Source: Planctomycetota bacterium
GTDB lineage: Bacteria; Planctomycetota; UBA1135; GCA-002686595
Assembly: GCA_028823185.1 (NCBI GenBank)
Contig: JAPKBY010000069.1
Span: 1 to 7,723, forward strand
DNA: 7,723 nucleotides
Direction of reading: 5' to 3'
The position numbers were made by a program, and so were the translations under genes. The notes beneath the pieces were generated by a model that searched no databases, was not told where the DNA came from, and saw only the letters and a program-made list of their open reading frames with translations. Below are positions 1 to 6,697 of the stretch, in pieces. Position 1 is the stretch's first letter, and the number at the start of each line of letters is the position of its first letter.

Positions 1-2052
1 GTGCTCGTCCATCTAGCGATCGCCGCGCACATCGCGCACTGGTACTCGACCGGTGAGACGATGACTCCTCTTGAGCCCTCCGAGGCCATGGAGTTCTCAA
101 AACACTCTGTCATCAACGCCGGCTTCGTCTTCTTCCTCGCGGCCACTCTGCTCACCGCCATCTTCGGCCGCTTCTTCTGCGGTTGGGCCTGTCACATCGT
201 CGCCCTCCAAGACCTGTGCCGCTGGCTGCTCCTGAAGGTCGGCATAACGCCCAAGCCGCTGCGCTCACGCGCGCTGCTCTTCGTCCCGAGCATCGCCTTT
301 GTCTACATGTTCCTCTGGCCGCTCGCCTACAGGCTTTGGATTGGTGAGGACATCTCAACACGCTCCACCGAGTGGACGACGAGCAGCTTCTGGGAGACCT
401 TCCCCCCTTGGCCCATCGCTGCGCTTACCTTCGCCATCTGCGGCTTCGCCATCGTCTATTTCCTCGGCTCAAAGGGCTTCTGCACCTACGCGTGTCCTTA
501 TGGCGCGCTCTTTGGTCTCGTTGACAAGGTGGCGCCCGGGAGGATCCGCGTCACGGATGCCTGCGAAGGATGTGGGCACTGCACGGCCACCTGCACCTCA
601 AATGTAGATGTCGCAGCCGAAGTGCGGGACTACGGTCAAGTCGTCGACTCTGGCTGCATGAAGTGCCTCGACTGCGTCAGCGTCTGTCCAAAGGACGCGC
701 TCTACTTTGGCTTCGGAAAGGTCGCGAAAGTGCCCCGCAGTGATCGCCCCGCCCACGCAAAAGGATCCCCGATTGCGCGTGGAAAACTAAGCCGTTGGGG
801 GAGCCTCCTCTTCAAGGAGGAGCTCTTGATGGTGCTGCTCTTCACCCTCGGGCTCCTCACCTTCCGCGGCCTCTACGGAGCGGTGCCCTTCCTCTTTGCC
901 CTAGGGCTCGCGGCGATCTTGGCCTCGATCGGACTTCTGGCCGCCCGCATGATCACGAAGACAGAGGTCCGGCTGCAATCCACCACTCTCAAGACGGGCG
1001 GCGCTGTCACAGCTGGAGGTCACACCTTCCTTGGCGGCTGCTTGCTGCTCGGGCTCTTCTGGGCGCACAGCGCCGCTGTCCAGGTTCATGAGCGTCGCGC
1101 AGAGCTGGCCTTCAGTGAAACTGAATCACTGCGCAGCGCATGGGCACCGAATCGAGCTTCCAACCTCAACGTTGCTGACAAAGCGACGCTCGCTCGGCTC
1201 AGTGAGGCGGCGAGCTTCCTAGATCAGTGGGCGCTCATCCCGAGTGTTCACAATGCTCAACGATTAGGCTGGGCGAGGCTGCTCACCGGAGACAAGGAGG
1301 GCTACATAGCGGCGCTACGCCACGCGATCGAGATCGAACCAACACGAATCGACTCTCGCGCTGACCTCTCGGACTTCCTCATCTATGCCATGGGTGACCT
1401 CGAGGGCGCTGAGGCGGTCCTGCGTGAGGGGCTCGGAATCGTGGCCGAGGAGAGCGAGATTGACGTCCTCATCCTGAGCCTCGGGTCCAAAGATGCTCGC
1501 CGTCTAGCCATAAAAGCCCTCTCTAGCGGTGATAACGAAGGTTATATCCTCGAGATGCGCAGAGCCATCGAGCTCAGCCCCCGACCTCTTGAGCCCTATC
1601 GTGAGCTCTCCGAGTTCCTCCTCTCCACGATGAGGGACCCTGGCAGGACCGAAGAGCTCCTCCTGCAAGGATTGGCTAGCTTGAATGAGGAGCCCACGCT
1701 TCTCTATCTATTCGGGGTTCTGAAGGCGATCTCCAACGAGCCAGAAGAGGCCGTAACGCTCTTTCAGCGTTCCCTAGCTGCCGATCCGAGCTCTCTTCAA
1801 GCCCGCGAGAACCTAGCAGGCATGCTCTGTCAGCTAGGGAGGCTCGAAGAGGGAGCTGCCCAGTACAGAGAGGCGCTCAAGCAAAGAGAAGATGCAGGCA
1901 CTCACCTACTGCTCGCGCAGGCTCTTTTGGCCCTGAATAATCCCTCAGAGGCCCTCTCTCATGCGAAAAGGGCATCTGAGCTCCGCCCGGATGATCCCTT
2001 CCCTAGAGAGGTCGCTGCAGAATGCACGAGACGCATGAGCGCTGAAGAGTGA
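1..2052 (+). CDS. NapH/NosR-like membrane 4Fe-4S protein with C-terminal TPR domain (5' partial)
   Basis: This is probably an inner-membrane electron-transfer protein passing electrons between the quinone pool or a low-potential donor and a redox partner. Residues count from the GTG at base 1. Hydrophobic segments lie near 42-55, 92-112, 138-157, 274-290, 295-318 and 340-362. The NapH/CcoG-type motifs are CGWAC (C60, C64) and CTYACP (C161, C165). Two ferredoxin-type 4Fe-4S motifs follow: C188/C191/C194/C198 and C219/C222/C225/C229-Pro. The first lacks the usual proline after its last cysteine. Residues from about 365 are soluble and TPR-like, with clear units near 566-599, 600-631 and 633-667. 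An 80-residue spacing relates 429-478 to 509-558. The frame is open at base 1 and the protein opens inside a membrane helix, so the true start lies upstream. A 371-base gap separates it from the next gene. The family assignment is strong; the partner and pathway are unknown. Relatives occur near nitrous-oxide or nitrate reductase genes, but nothing here shows that. Confidence 0.9.
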   Translation: MLVHLAIAAHIAHWYSTGETMTPLEPSEAMEFSKHSVINAGFVFFLAATLLTAIFGRFFCGWACHIVALQDLCRWLLLKVGITPKPLRSRALLFVPSIAFVYMFLWPLAYRLWIGEDISTRSTEWTTSSFWETFPPWPIAALTFAICGFAIVYFLGSKGFCTYACPYGALFGLVDKVAPGRIRVTDACEGCGHCTATCTSNVDVAAEVRDYGQVVDSGCMKCLDCVSVCPKDALYFGFGKVAKVPRSDRPAHAKGSPIARGKLSRWGSLLFKEELLMVLLFTLGLLTFRGLYGAVPFLFALGLAAILASIGLLAARMITKTEVRLQSTTLKTGGAVTAGGHTFLGGCLLLGLFWAHSAAVQVHERRAELAFSETESLRSAWAPNRASNLNVADKATLARLSEAASFLDQWALIPSVHNAQRLGWARLLTGDKEGYIAALRHAIEIEPTRIDSRADLSDFLIYAMGDLEGAEAVLREGLGIVAEESEIDVLILSLGSKDARRLAIKALSSGDNEGYILEMRRAIELSPRPLEPYRELSEFLLSTMRDPGRTEELLLQGLASLNEEPTLLYLFGVLKAISNEPEEAVTLFQRSLAADPSSLQARENLAGMLCQLGRLEEGAAQYREALKQREDAGTHLLLAQALLALNNPSEALSHAKRASELRPDDPFPREVAAECTRRMSAEE

Positions 2053-2158
2053 GATCCCTTAGAGGCGCGGGGTCAATAAAAAGCCTCGAGTTCAACAAGG
2101 CAAAACGCACTCCGGTCGGTCTCAGGGCACCTTTTCGTCGCATTGGCGCAACCCTAGC

Positions 2159-2210
2159 CTGCTCTAAGGGAACCTCTTCTGCTCCGGCCACATCTATATT
2201 CCTAGAGCAG
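2159..2210. repeat. Imperfect inverted repeat in spacer
   Basis: CTGCTCTA at 2159-2166 is perfectly complementary to TAGAGCAG at 2203-2210. The stem can continue inward (GG 2168-2169 with CC 2201-2202, AA 2171-2172 with TT 2199-2200) if single bases bulge. No T-run follows on the + strand, so a standard intrinsic terminator for the upstream gene is doubtful. An 8-base inverted repeat in a spacer this long could also arise by chance. It may be an RNA structure at the 3' end of the upstream transcript or an operator. Confidence 0.4.
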
Positions 2211-2297
2211 AGCTTTGGCCAACGGTTCTATTTCAGAAGTCTGAATTTGAGAGAATTGCCCCAAATGCCTGCTTCATGAGTCAGAATAGTAATACCA

Positions 2298-2328
2298 GTG
2301 ACACCAGCCGACCCAAGGGTCGGGTCAC
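2298..2328. repeat. Nested inverted repeat upstream of secreted-protein gene
   Basis: The core is CGACCC-AA-GGGTCG (2309-2322). It is flanked by GTGAC (2298-2302) and GTCAC (2324-2328), with a six-base stretch on the left and one base on the right left unpaired. The element ends 95 bases before the ATG at 2424. Its dyad symmetry would suit a dimeric regulator, and its nested arms would suit a 5'-UTR hairpin. No T-run follows, so it is not a standard terminator. The role is inferred only. Confidence 0.4.
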
Positions 2329-2423
2329 CAACAAGAACGTAAAAGTGGAGACGGCGAGCCGGTCTGGAAGGCTCCTTGCTGTAGCCCATGTAAGCATCAA
2401 ATTAACCAGAGAAAGTAATCCAC

Positions 2424-4025
2424 ATGAAGATCAAGCACTTCGCATCTAAAGCCGCCATGGCAGCACTCTTGCTGACTGGACTCGCTAGCGCACAAACCAA
2501 CCCCGACGTTGTCGTACACCAGATCGGTGTAGACGGCGGCGACACTAACGACATCATCTACTACGGGACCGGCAATGACATCGCGGCCTATAGCTTCGGG
2601 ACTCAGTCCTGCAACATCGGCACGTCGGCGCTGGTTTGGGGCTCAACCGAAAACCACCCCGTCATCAGCCAGAACATGTTCCGTCTCGAGGACGAGCGCT
2701 TCCTTCATATCGGCCAGAGCTGGCTCAAGCACGGCTTCTGCGCTGTCAACGAGCCCGGCTGCGGTAGCTGCCAATCAAGCCCCTGCTCCACCCTCGGAGT
2801 CGGCTGCGCGGACACCTACTGGGCTAGCCTCAACGACGGTCGGACAGGCGGACCCAAGTATCAGATTGCAGCCTCAATCGGCAGCCATCCTCACCCCTTC
2901 CCGAGCCCCTCTGGCAACGGAACGATCCGTGGTCGACTTCAGGTCCACCTTGAGGACATTGACCAATCCATCAACGGAAATGGTTCAGCCGAGTACTTCA
3001 TCGAAGGGCACTACATCTCAGAGGACGACGCCATTCATGGCAACGCCGGCAACAACGCCTCTTGGCGTAAAGTCAACGTCATCTCTCACACCAACGTTGA
3101 CGGCAACGGCCCGACCAATGTCGGCGAAGAGGCCCTCCACGCATGGAAGGACGCTGTTCCCTCCGTTGAATTGGTACGCATCTCCAACCTGAACGAGGGT
3201 GGCAGCAACCGTCACGCGTTCTACTGGCTGGGCTGCAACGTCAAAGACAACAATGACGGCACCTTCACCTACATGTACGCGGTTCACAACCTGAACTCGA
3301 CACAGTCTTGTGGGTCCTTCAGCATTCCGGTCAACCCGAACGCTAACCTCACGAACGTGTTCTTCCACGACGTGGACTACCACAGCGGTGAGCCCTACAA
3401 CGGTCTCGATTGGACGCACGACATCTCTGGTGGCGAGATCACTTGGGAGACCGCTGAGACTTACGCTCAGAACAACGACGCTAACGCGCTTCGTTGGGGC
3501 ACCGTCTACAACTTCGGCTTCACCACTGGTGCTGTACCCCAGGACGTCACGGCGACTCTCAGCATGTTTGAGCCGGGCATCTCAACGAGCCTCTCAGGCC
3601 CGACCAAGGGTCCCGGAACTCCCCCCGATGTCTACAGCTACTGCACCAGCACCCAGAACTCATCTGGTGGCGCAGCTCAGATCTACAACCTCGGGTCAAA
3701 CAGCGTCGGCAGTAACGACCTTATCTTGGGTGCCTCACCGGTCCCCGTCGGCCAGTTCGGCATCTTCTACTACGGTGCGAACGAGATCGAAGTGCCCTTC
3801 GGTAACGGTGTTCGCTGCGTCGGCGGAGGCACCTATCGCCTTCCGATCGAGCAGTCAGACAACTTCTACAACATCGCGCACTCAGTCAACAACAACCAGG
3901 CGCCGCACTCATCAAACTTGACTGCTGGCTCAACCTGGAAGTTCCAGTGCTGGTTCCGTGATCCCCCGGCTGGAGGTTCAACCTTCAACCTCTCCAACGG
4001 TAAGAGCATTACCTTCCAGAACTAG
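2424..4025 (+). CDS. Secreted planctomycete-type protein of unknown function with C-terminal beta-sandwich module
   Basis: This is an exported protein of 533 residues whose function I cannot name. The N-terminus is a clear Sec signal peptide: lysines at 2, 4 and 9, a hydrophobic core near 10-20, and an ASA|Q cleavage site after A23. Residues 25-390 hold a region I recognise only as a planctomycete-type secreted domain. It has a cysteine cluster at C106, C113, C116, C121 and C128, followed by a 'DTYWASLNDGR' segment, and further cysteines at C63, C271 and C296. A Gly/Pro-rich linker (391-401) leads to a C-terminal module, about 404-533, rich in aromatic and Asn/Ser/Gly residues. It contains 'GQFGIFYYG', a 'PFGNG' turn and a closing 'W.FQCWFRDP' motif. 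That module recurs in planctomycete exported proteins (recalled, not searched). The ATG has only a weak purine tract upstream (GAGAAAG, 2409-2415). A strong terminator follows, so it is probably transcribed alone. Paired extracellular disulfides are likely but not shown. Confidence 0.88.
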   Translation: MKIKHFASKAAMAALLLTGLASAQTNPDVVVHQIGVDGGDTNDIIYYGTGNDIAAYSFGTQSCNIGTSALVWGSTENHPVISQNMFRLEDERFLHIGQSWLKHGFCAVNEPGCGSCQSSPCSTLGVGCADTYWASLNDGRTGGPKYQIAASIGSHPHPFPSPSGNGTIRGRLQVHLEDIDQSINGNGSAEYFIEGHYISEDDAIHGNAGNNASWRKVNVISHTNVDGNGPTNVGEEALHAWKDAVPSVELVRISNLNEGGSNRHAFYWLGCNVKDNNDGTFTYMYAVHNLNSTQSCGSFSIPVNPNANLTNVFFHDVDYHSGEPYNGLDWTHDISGGEITWETAETYAQNNDANALRWGTVYNFGFTTGAVPQDVTATLSMFEPGISTSLSGPTKGPGTPPDVYSYCTSTQNSSGGAAQIYNLGSNSVGSNDLILGASPVPVGQFGIFYYGANEIEVPFGNGVRCVGGGTYRLPIEQSDNFYNIAHSVNNNQAPHSSNLTAGSTWKFQCWFRDPPAGGSTFNLSNGKSITFQN

Positions 4026-4032
4026 TGCTCTA

Positions 4033-4048
4033 ATCAAGACCGCTTGAT
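4033..4048 (+). repeat. Small hairpin before the terminator
   Basis: ATCAAG (4033-4038) and CTTGAT (4043-4048) are perfectly complementary around the loop ACCG. The element starts eight bases after the stop codon and ends six bases before the main terminator stem. It could form a second stem in the 3' UTR. It is short enough to be a chance event. Confidence 0.35.
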
Positions 4049-4054
4049 CTCTCC

Positions 4055-4089
4055 AAGGGCGGGAGTCGGTTAATCCGACTCCCGCCCTT
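4055..4089 (+). terminator. Strong rho-independent terminator of the secreted-protein gene
   Basis: There is a perfect 15-base-pair stem. AAGGGCGGGAGTCGG at 4055-4069 pairs with CCGACTCCCGCCCTT at 4075-4089 around the five-base loop TTAAT. A pyrimidine-rich tail (TTCTTCTATCTCT) spans 4088-4100, its first two bases pairing in the stem. It lies 30 bases after the stop at 4025 and should separate this gene from the DUF5916 gene. The tail is not an unbroken T-run, but the stem is very stable. Confidence 0.9.
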
Positions 4090-4210
4090 CTTCTATCTCT
4101 ACGAGCTCTAGCGGCAAAACTCACCTTCCAGGTCGAGGGGCGATCTCTGTGAGAATAAGCCCGTAGTTTTGGGTGCCGCGAGAGCGGCGTATCTGCGAAC
4201 ATCCCCGGCT

Positions 4211-4214
4211 AGGA
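4211..4214 (+). promoter_or_regulatory. Ribosome binding site that decides the DUF5916 start
   Basis: AGGA lies six bases before the ATG at 4221. The earlier in-frame GTG at 4173 has no such site. This favours the ATG even though the longer form would give a more basic signal-peptide n-region. Confidence 0.6.
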
Positions 4215-4220
4215 CAAGCC

Positions 4221-6374
4221 ATGATCTCCATCTCCCTCCTCCTCTGCGCAGCGCTCGCGAACCAAGACCTCCCTTCCCACGCGGCTGTCAGCTTGGGCAT
4301 AGACGAGGAGCCGAGCATCGACGGAGTCATAGACGAGCCCCTGTGGGAGCGCATAGAGCCCCTCACGGGCCTAAAACAGGTGCTCCCTGACAACGGCGCG
4401 CCTGCCAGCGAACGGACTGAGGTGAGGTTCTGCTTTGGCCCTAATGAGCTCTTCATCGCGGTCTCTTGCTTTGACTCAGAGCCTCTGGGGATTCGCGAGG
4501 TCAACATGGCACGCGACGCGGGTCTATACGCTGACGACCGCTTCGAGCTCCTCTTCGACACCTTCAATGATGATCGAAACGCCTTCTGGTTTCAGATGAG
4601 CGCTGCGGGCTCCAGAGGAGACGCTCTGATCACCAAGAACGGCTCCAGCTTCAACAAGCCATGGAACGGTCTCTGGCGTGGCCGATCAAAGGTCACAGAT
4701 GAGGGCTGGTTCGCAGAGCTTGCCATCCCCTACGCGACGCTCAACTTCAACCCCACCAGCTCTGAGTGGGGCTTCAACATCCGGCGCTTTATTCGGCGCA
4801 AGGAAGAGGAGGCTCGCTGGGCCACGCCCAGCACGAACATCTACTTCTTCTCTTCTCTTCACGCAGGCGCTCTCATCGACGTGCCCACCCTCGACCAAGG
4901 CATGGGACTCGACATCCTCCCCTTCTTGACCGCCAACGGAGAGCGTGACCGAACGACCTCCGAGACCGACACTAACCTCGACGCTGGCCTAGACCTCCTC
5001 TATCGCTTCTCGCCGAGCACAAAGTTGAGCGCCTCTCTCAACACGGACTTCGCAGAGACAGAGGTGGACGACAGACGCATCAACCTGACGCGCTTCCCGC
5101 TCTACTATCAGGAGAAGAGAGACTTCTTCCTCGAGGACTCTGGCGTCTTCTTCTTTGGTCCTTCCAGCGGTCGCAGGCGAGGCTCAGACGTCACTCCATT
5201 CTTCAGCCGAAAGATCGGCTTGTTCAACAGCCGCGAGGTCCCACTAGAGGTCGCAGCGCGTTTCACAACACAGACAAATGAGTACTCCCTCGGGCTCCTC
5301 GACGTCCAAGCTGGGGCGCTCTCTTATGAAGACGATGATGGGCCTGTCTCTCTCGGCGCCCAAAACCTCTTCGTCGGCCGCTTCTCAAGGAACATCGGCG
5401 ATCAGTCCGACGTGGGCCTCTTGTGGACGCATGGGAACCCTGACGGGGGAGACGGGGCGACCTTAGGCGCGGACGTCAACTACCGGACAGACTCCTTCCT
5501 TGGCGACAAGAACTTACGAGTCTCAGCCTTCGGACTCACCGCCGAGAATCAAGAAGAGACGGACGAGGCTTATTACGCCAGCGTCTCATACCCCAACGAC
5601 ATCGTGGACCTATCCCTCTCTTACACGGAGATCGGAGAAGACTTCGACCCCGCGCTCGGGTTCGTCCCTAGGAGGGGGATCAAGAAGGTCTCAGCCGGCT
5701 TTGACTACTCCCCTCGTCCGCACACCAACATCCGCCAGCTCGGCTTTGGTCTGCATCCAACGATCTATACAGACCTCGACGGAAACACGGAGTCCGAGCG
5801 CCTCCACGCGACCCTCTTTCGGGTCGAGTGGGAGAGCGGCGACTCCTTCGACATCGACGTCAAGCAACAGCGAGAGATCTTAAGCGAGGACTGGAACATC
5901 CAGGATGATGTCCTGATCCCTGTCGGTGACTACGAATACACTCGCTGGGGCGTCGAGTACGAGACAAGCAGTGCGAGGCCTCTCTCATTAGAGACCGGCG
6001 TCGACCTCGGCGAGTTCTACGGTGGGGACCGCGTCGACTATGACATCGAGCTGGACTGGAAGCTCAGCCCCGGACGACAGCTGGGCCTAGAGTATGAGCG
6101 AAACGAGATAGACCTCGATGCTGGAGCCTTTGACGTAAATCTAATTCGGCTCCGTGCAGACATTCAGCTGTCTCCTGACACCTCTTGGTTTAATTTCGTT
6201 CAGTACGATGACGAGAGTGAGGGCGTGGGATTCAACAGCCGTCTATGGCACATCTTTGAGCCTGGGCGCGAACTCTTCATCGTCCTCAATCAATCCTGGA
6301 CTACTATCGGCGACCGCTTCGCCCCTGAACGCACAGGCCTCGCCCTGAAGTTCGGCTACACCCTGCGCTTCTAA
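4221..6374 (+). CDS. DUF5916 family outer-membrane beta-barrel with N-terminal CBM9-like domain
   Basis: This is probably an outer-membrane barrel with a periplasmic or surface carbohydrate-binding-like domain; its ligand is unknown. From the ATG at 4221 the protein has 717 residues. It opens with a short hydrophobic signal-like stretch (MISISLLLCAALA, cleavage likely after A13). Residues 26-174 match the CBM9-like domain of this family: 'IDGVIDEPLWER' near the start, then 'DDRFELLFDTFNDDRNAFWF', then 'GWFAELAIPYATLNF'. The rest is DUF5916. Its hallmark lies at residues 274-305: 'TDFAETEVDDRRINLTRFPL' followed by 'YYQEKRDFFLE'. Alternating acidic/aromatic strands continue to the C-terminus, which ends in Phe ('GYTLRF') as BAM-inserted barrels do. 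A GTG at 4173 in the same frame would add 16 residues with several arginines and a better n-region, but no ribosome site supports it. The next gene starts 42 bases after the stop. Fold and family are confident; function is not. Confidence 0.92.
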   Translation: MISISLLLCAALANQDLPSHAAVSLGIDEEPSIDGVIDEPLWERIEPLTGLKQVLPDNGAPASERTEVRFCFGPNELFIAVSCFDSEPLGIREVNMARDAGLYADDRFELLFDTFNDDRNAFWFQMSAAGSRGDALITKNGSSFNKPWNGLWRGRSKVTDEGWFAELAIPYATLNFNPTSSEWGFNIRRFIRRKEEEARWATPSTNIYFFSSLHAGALIDVPTLDQGMGLDILPFLTANGERDRTTSETDTNLDAGLDLLYRFSPSTKLSASLNTDFAETEVDDRRINLTRFPLYYQEKRDFFLEDSGVFFFGPSSGRRRGSDVTPFFSRKIGLFNSREVPLEVAARFTTQTNEYSLGLLDVQAGALSYEDDDGPVSLGAQNLFVGRFSRNIGDQSDVGLLWTHGNPDGGDGATLGADVNYRTDSFLGDKNLRVSAFGLTAENQEETDEAYYASVSYPNDIVDLSLSYTEIGEDFDPALGFVPRRGIKKVSAGFDYSPRPHTNIRQLGFGLHPTIYTDLDGNTESERLHATLFRVEWESGDSFDIDVKQQREILSEDWNIQDDVLIPVGDYEYTRWGVEYETSSARPLSLETGVDLGEFYGGDRVDYDIELDWKLSPGRQLGLEYERNEIDLDAGAFDVNLIRLRADIQLSPDTSWFNFVQYDDESEGVGFNSRLWHIFEPGRELFIVLNQSWTTIGDRFAPERTGLALKFGYTLRF

Positions 6375-6416
6375 AGCTAAACTCTGCGACTCCTCTCTCA
6401 CTCAAAGACCAATCCC

Positions 6417-6689
6417 ATGAGCAAGAACCTCTCTGACGCCCCTCACGGCATGAACCTCGTCATCGAAACGAACTCCGGCACCGTCTACATCGGACGCTTC
6501 GATGACTCCAACGGCTTCGAAGCTGTCCTCCATGACGTCGACGTCTACGATCCCCCTGAAGGAGCTGACCCCGAGCCCTACATTCGCGAGACGGCGACTT
6601 ATGGCGTCGATGTTAAGCACCGCGACCTAAAGGTGGACGCGACCCAAGTCACCCGCTGGCGCCCCCTAGGTGACATAGAGAAGCTCTAA
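6417..6689 (+). CDS. Small hypothetical protein with an Sm/LSm-like pattern
   Basis: This 90-residue cytoplasmic protein has no signal peptide or membrane segment. Residues 13-45 resemble an Sm1 motif: a beta strand ending in 'SGTVYIGRF' (G21, G26), then Asp residues, then 'EAVLHDVDVYD'. An acidic, proline-rich loop (46-56, 'PPEGADPEPY') follows. The last strands, 'TYGVDVKHRDL' and 'VDATQVTRWRPLGDI', sit where the Sm2 motif would be. I believe related small proteins occur in planctomycetes, but I cannot run a search. An RNA-binding ring is possible; another small beta-barrel fold is equally open. The ATG lacks a clear Shine-Dalgarno site (AAAGACCAATCCC upstream). It lies 42 bases after the barrel gene with no terminator between them, so cotranscription is likely. 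A strong hairpin terminator follows nine bases after its stop. The coding call is firmer than the fold. Confidence 0.8.
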   Translation: MSKNLSDAPHGMNLVIETNSGTVYIGRFDDSNGFEAVLHDVDVYDPPEGADPEPYIRETATYGVDVKHRDLKVDATQVTRWRPLGDIEKL

Positions 6690-6697
6690 GAACACCA

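Larger units (their letters stand above)
2053..2423. other. 371-base intergenic spacer, no convincing gene
   Basis: This stretch separates the Fe-S/TPR gene from the secreted-protein gene. It holds two imperfect inverted repeats (2159-2210 and 2298-2328), described separately. There is no T-rich intrinsic terminator after the upstream stop. I found no credible pair of -35 and -10 boxes, although a promoter for the downstream gene is expected here. An open frame of 57 codons starts with ATG at 2276 and ends at 2449, overlapping the next gene by 26 bases, but I see no family resemblance in its product. Frames covering 2049-2279 (+) and 2003-2191 (-) also look non-coding. Confidence 0.7.

Noticed and set aside
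809..826. CTCCTC...GAGGAG hairpin within the Fe-S gene
   Set aside because: It lies in coding sequence between the cluster domain and the next membrane segment, is short, and is explained by ordinary codon use.
2049..2279. 76-codon + strand frame after the Fe-S gene
   Set aside because: It starts with a GTG overlapping the stop codon by a few bases, has no ribosome site, and its product has no family resemblance. The overlap looked like coupling, but composition does not support coding.
2575..3192. 205-codon frame in +1 register inside the secreted-protein gene
   Set aside because: The product is Ser/Thr/Ala/Pro-rich low-complexity sequence typical of an out-of-frame read, and the true frame has clear signal-peptide and domain structure.
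3018..3419. 133-codon open frame on the - strand inside the secreted-protein gene
   Set aside because: It is antisense to a well-supported gene with a signal peptide and terminator. Its product is repetitive in valine and resembles no known domain, as expected from antisense reading of GC-rich coding DNA.
4090..4220. Promoter for the barrel gene, for example AGAATA at 4152-4157 as a -10 box
   Set aside because: No matching -35 element lies at a proper distance. A promoter is expected here because a terminator precedes the region, but I cannot place it.
4221..4259. Lipoprotein signal in the barrel protein (Leu-Leu-Leu-Cys at residues 6-9)
   Set aside because: The residues before the cysteine are leucines rather than the small residues of a lipobox, and a barrel ending in Phe does not need a lipid anchor.
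4121..4567. 148-codon - strand frame across the start of the barrel gene
   Set aside because: It is antisense to the CBM9-like domain, has a Ser/Arg-rich composition, and shows no recognisable motif.
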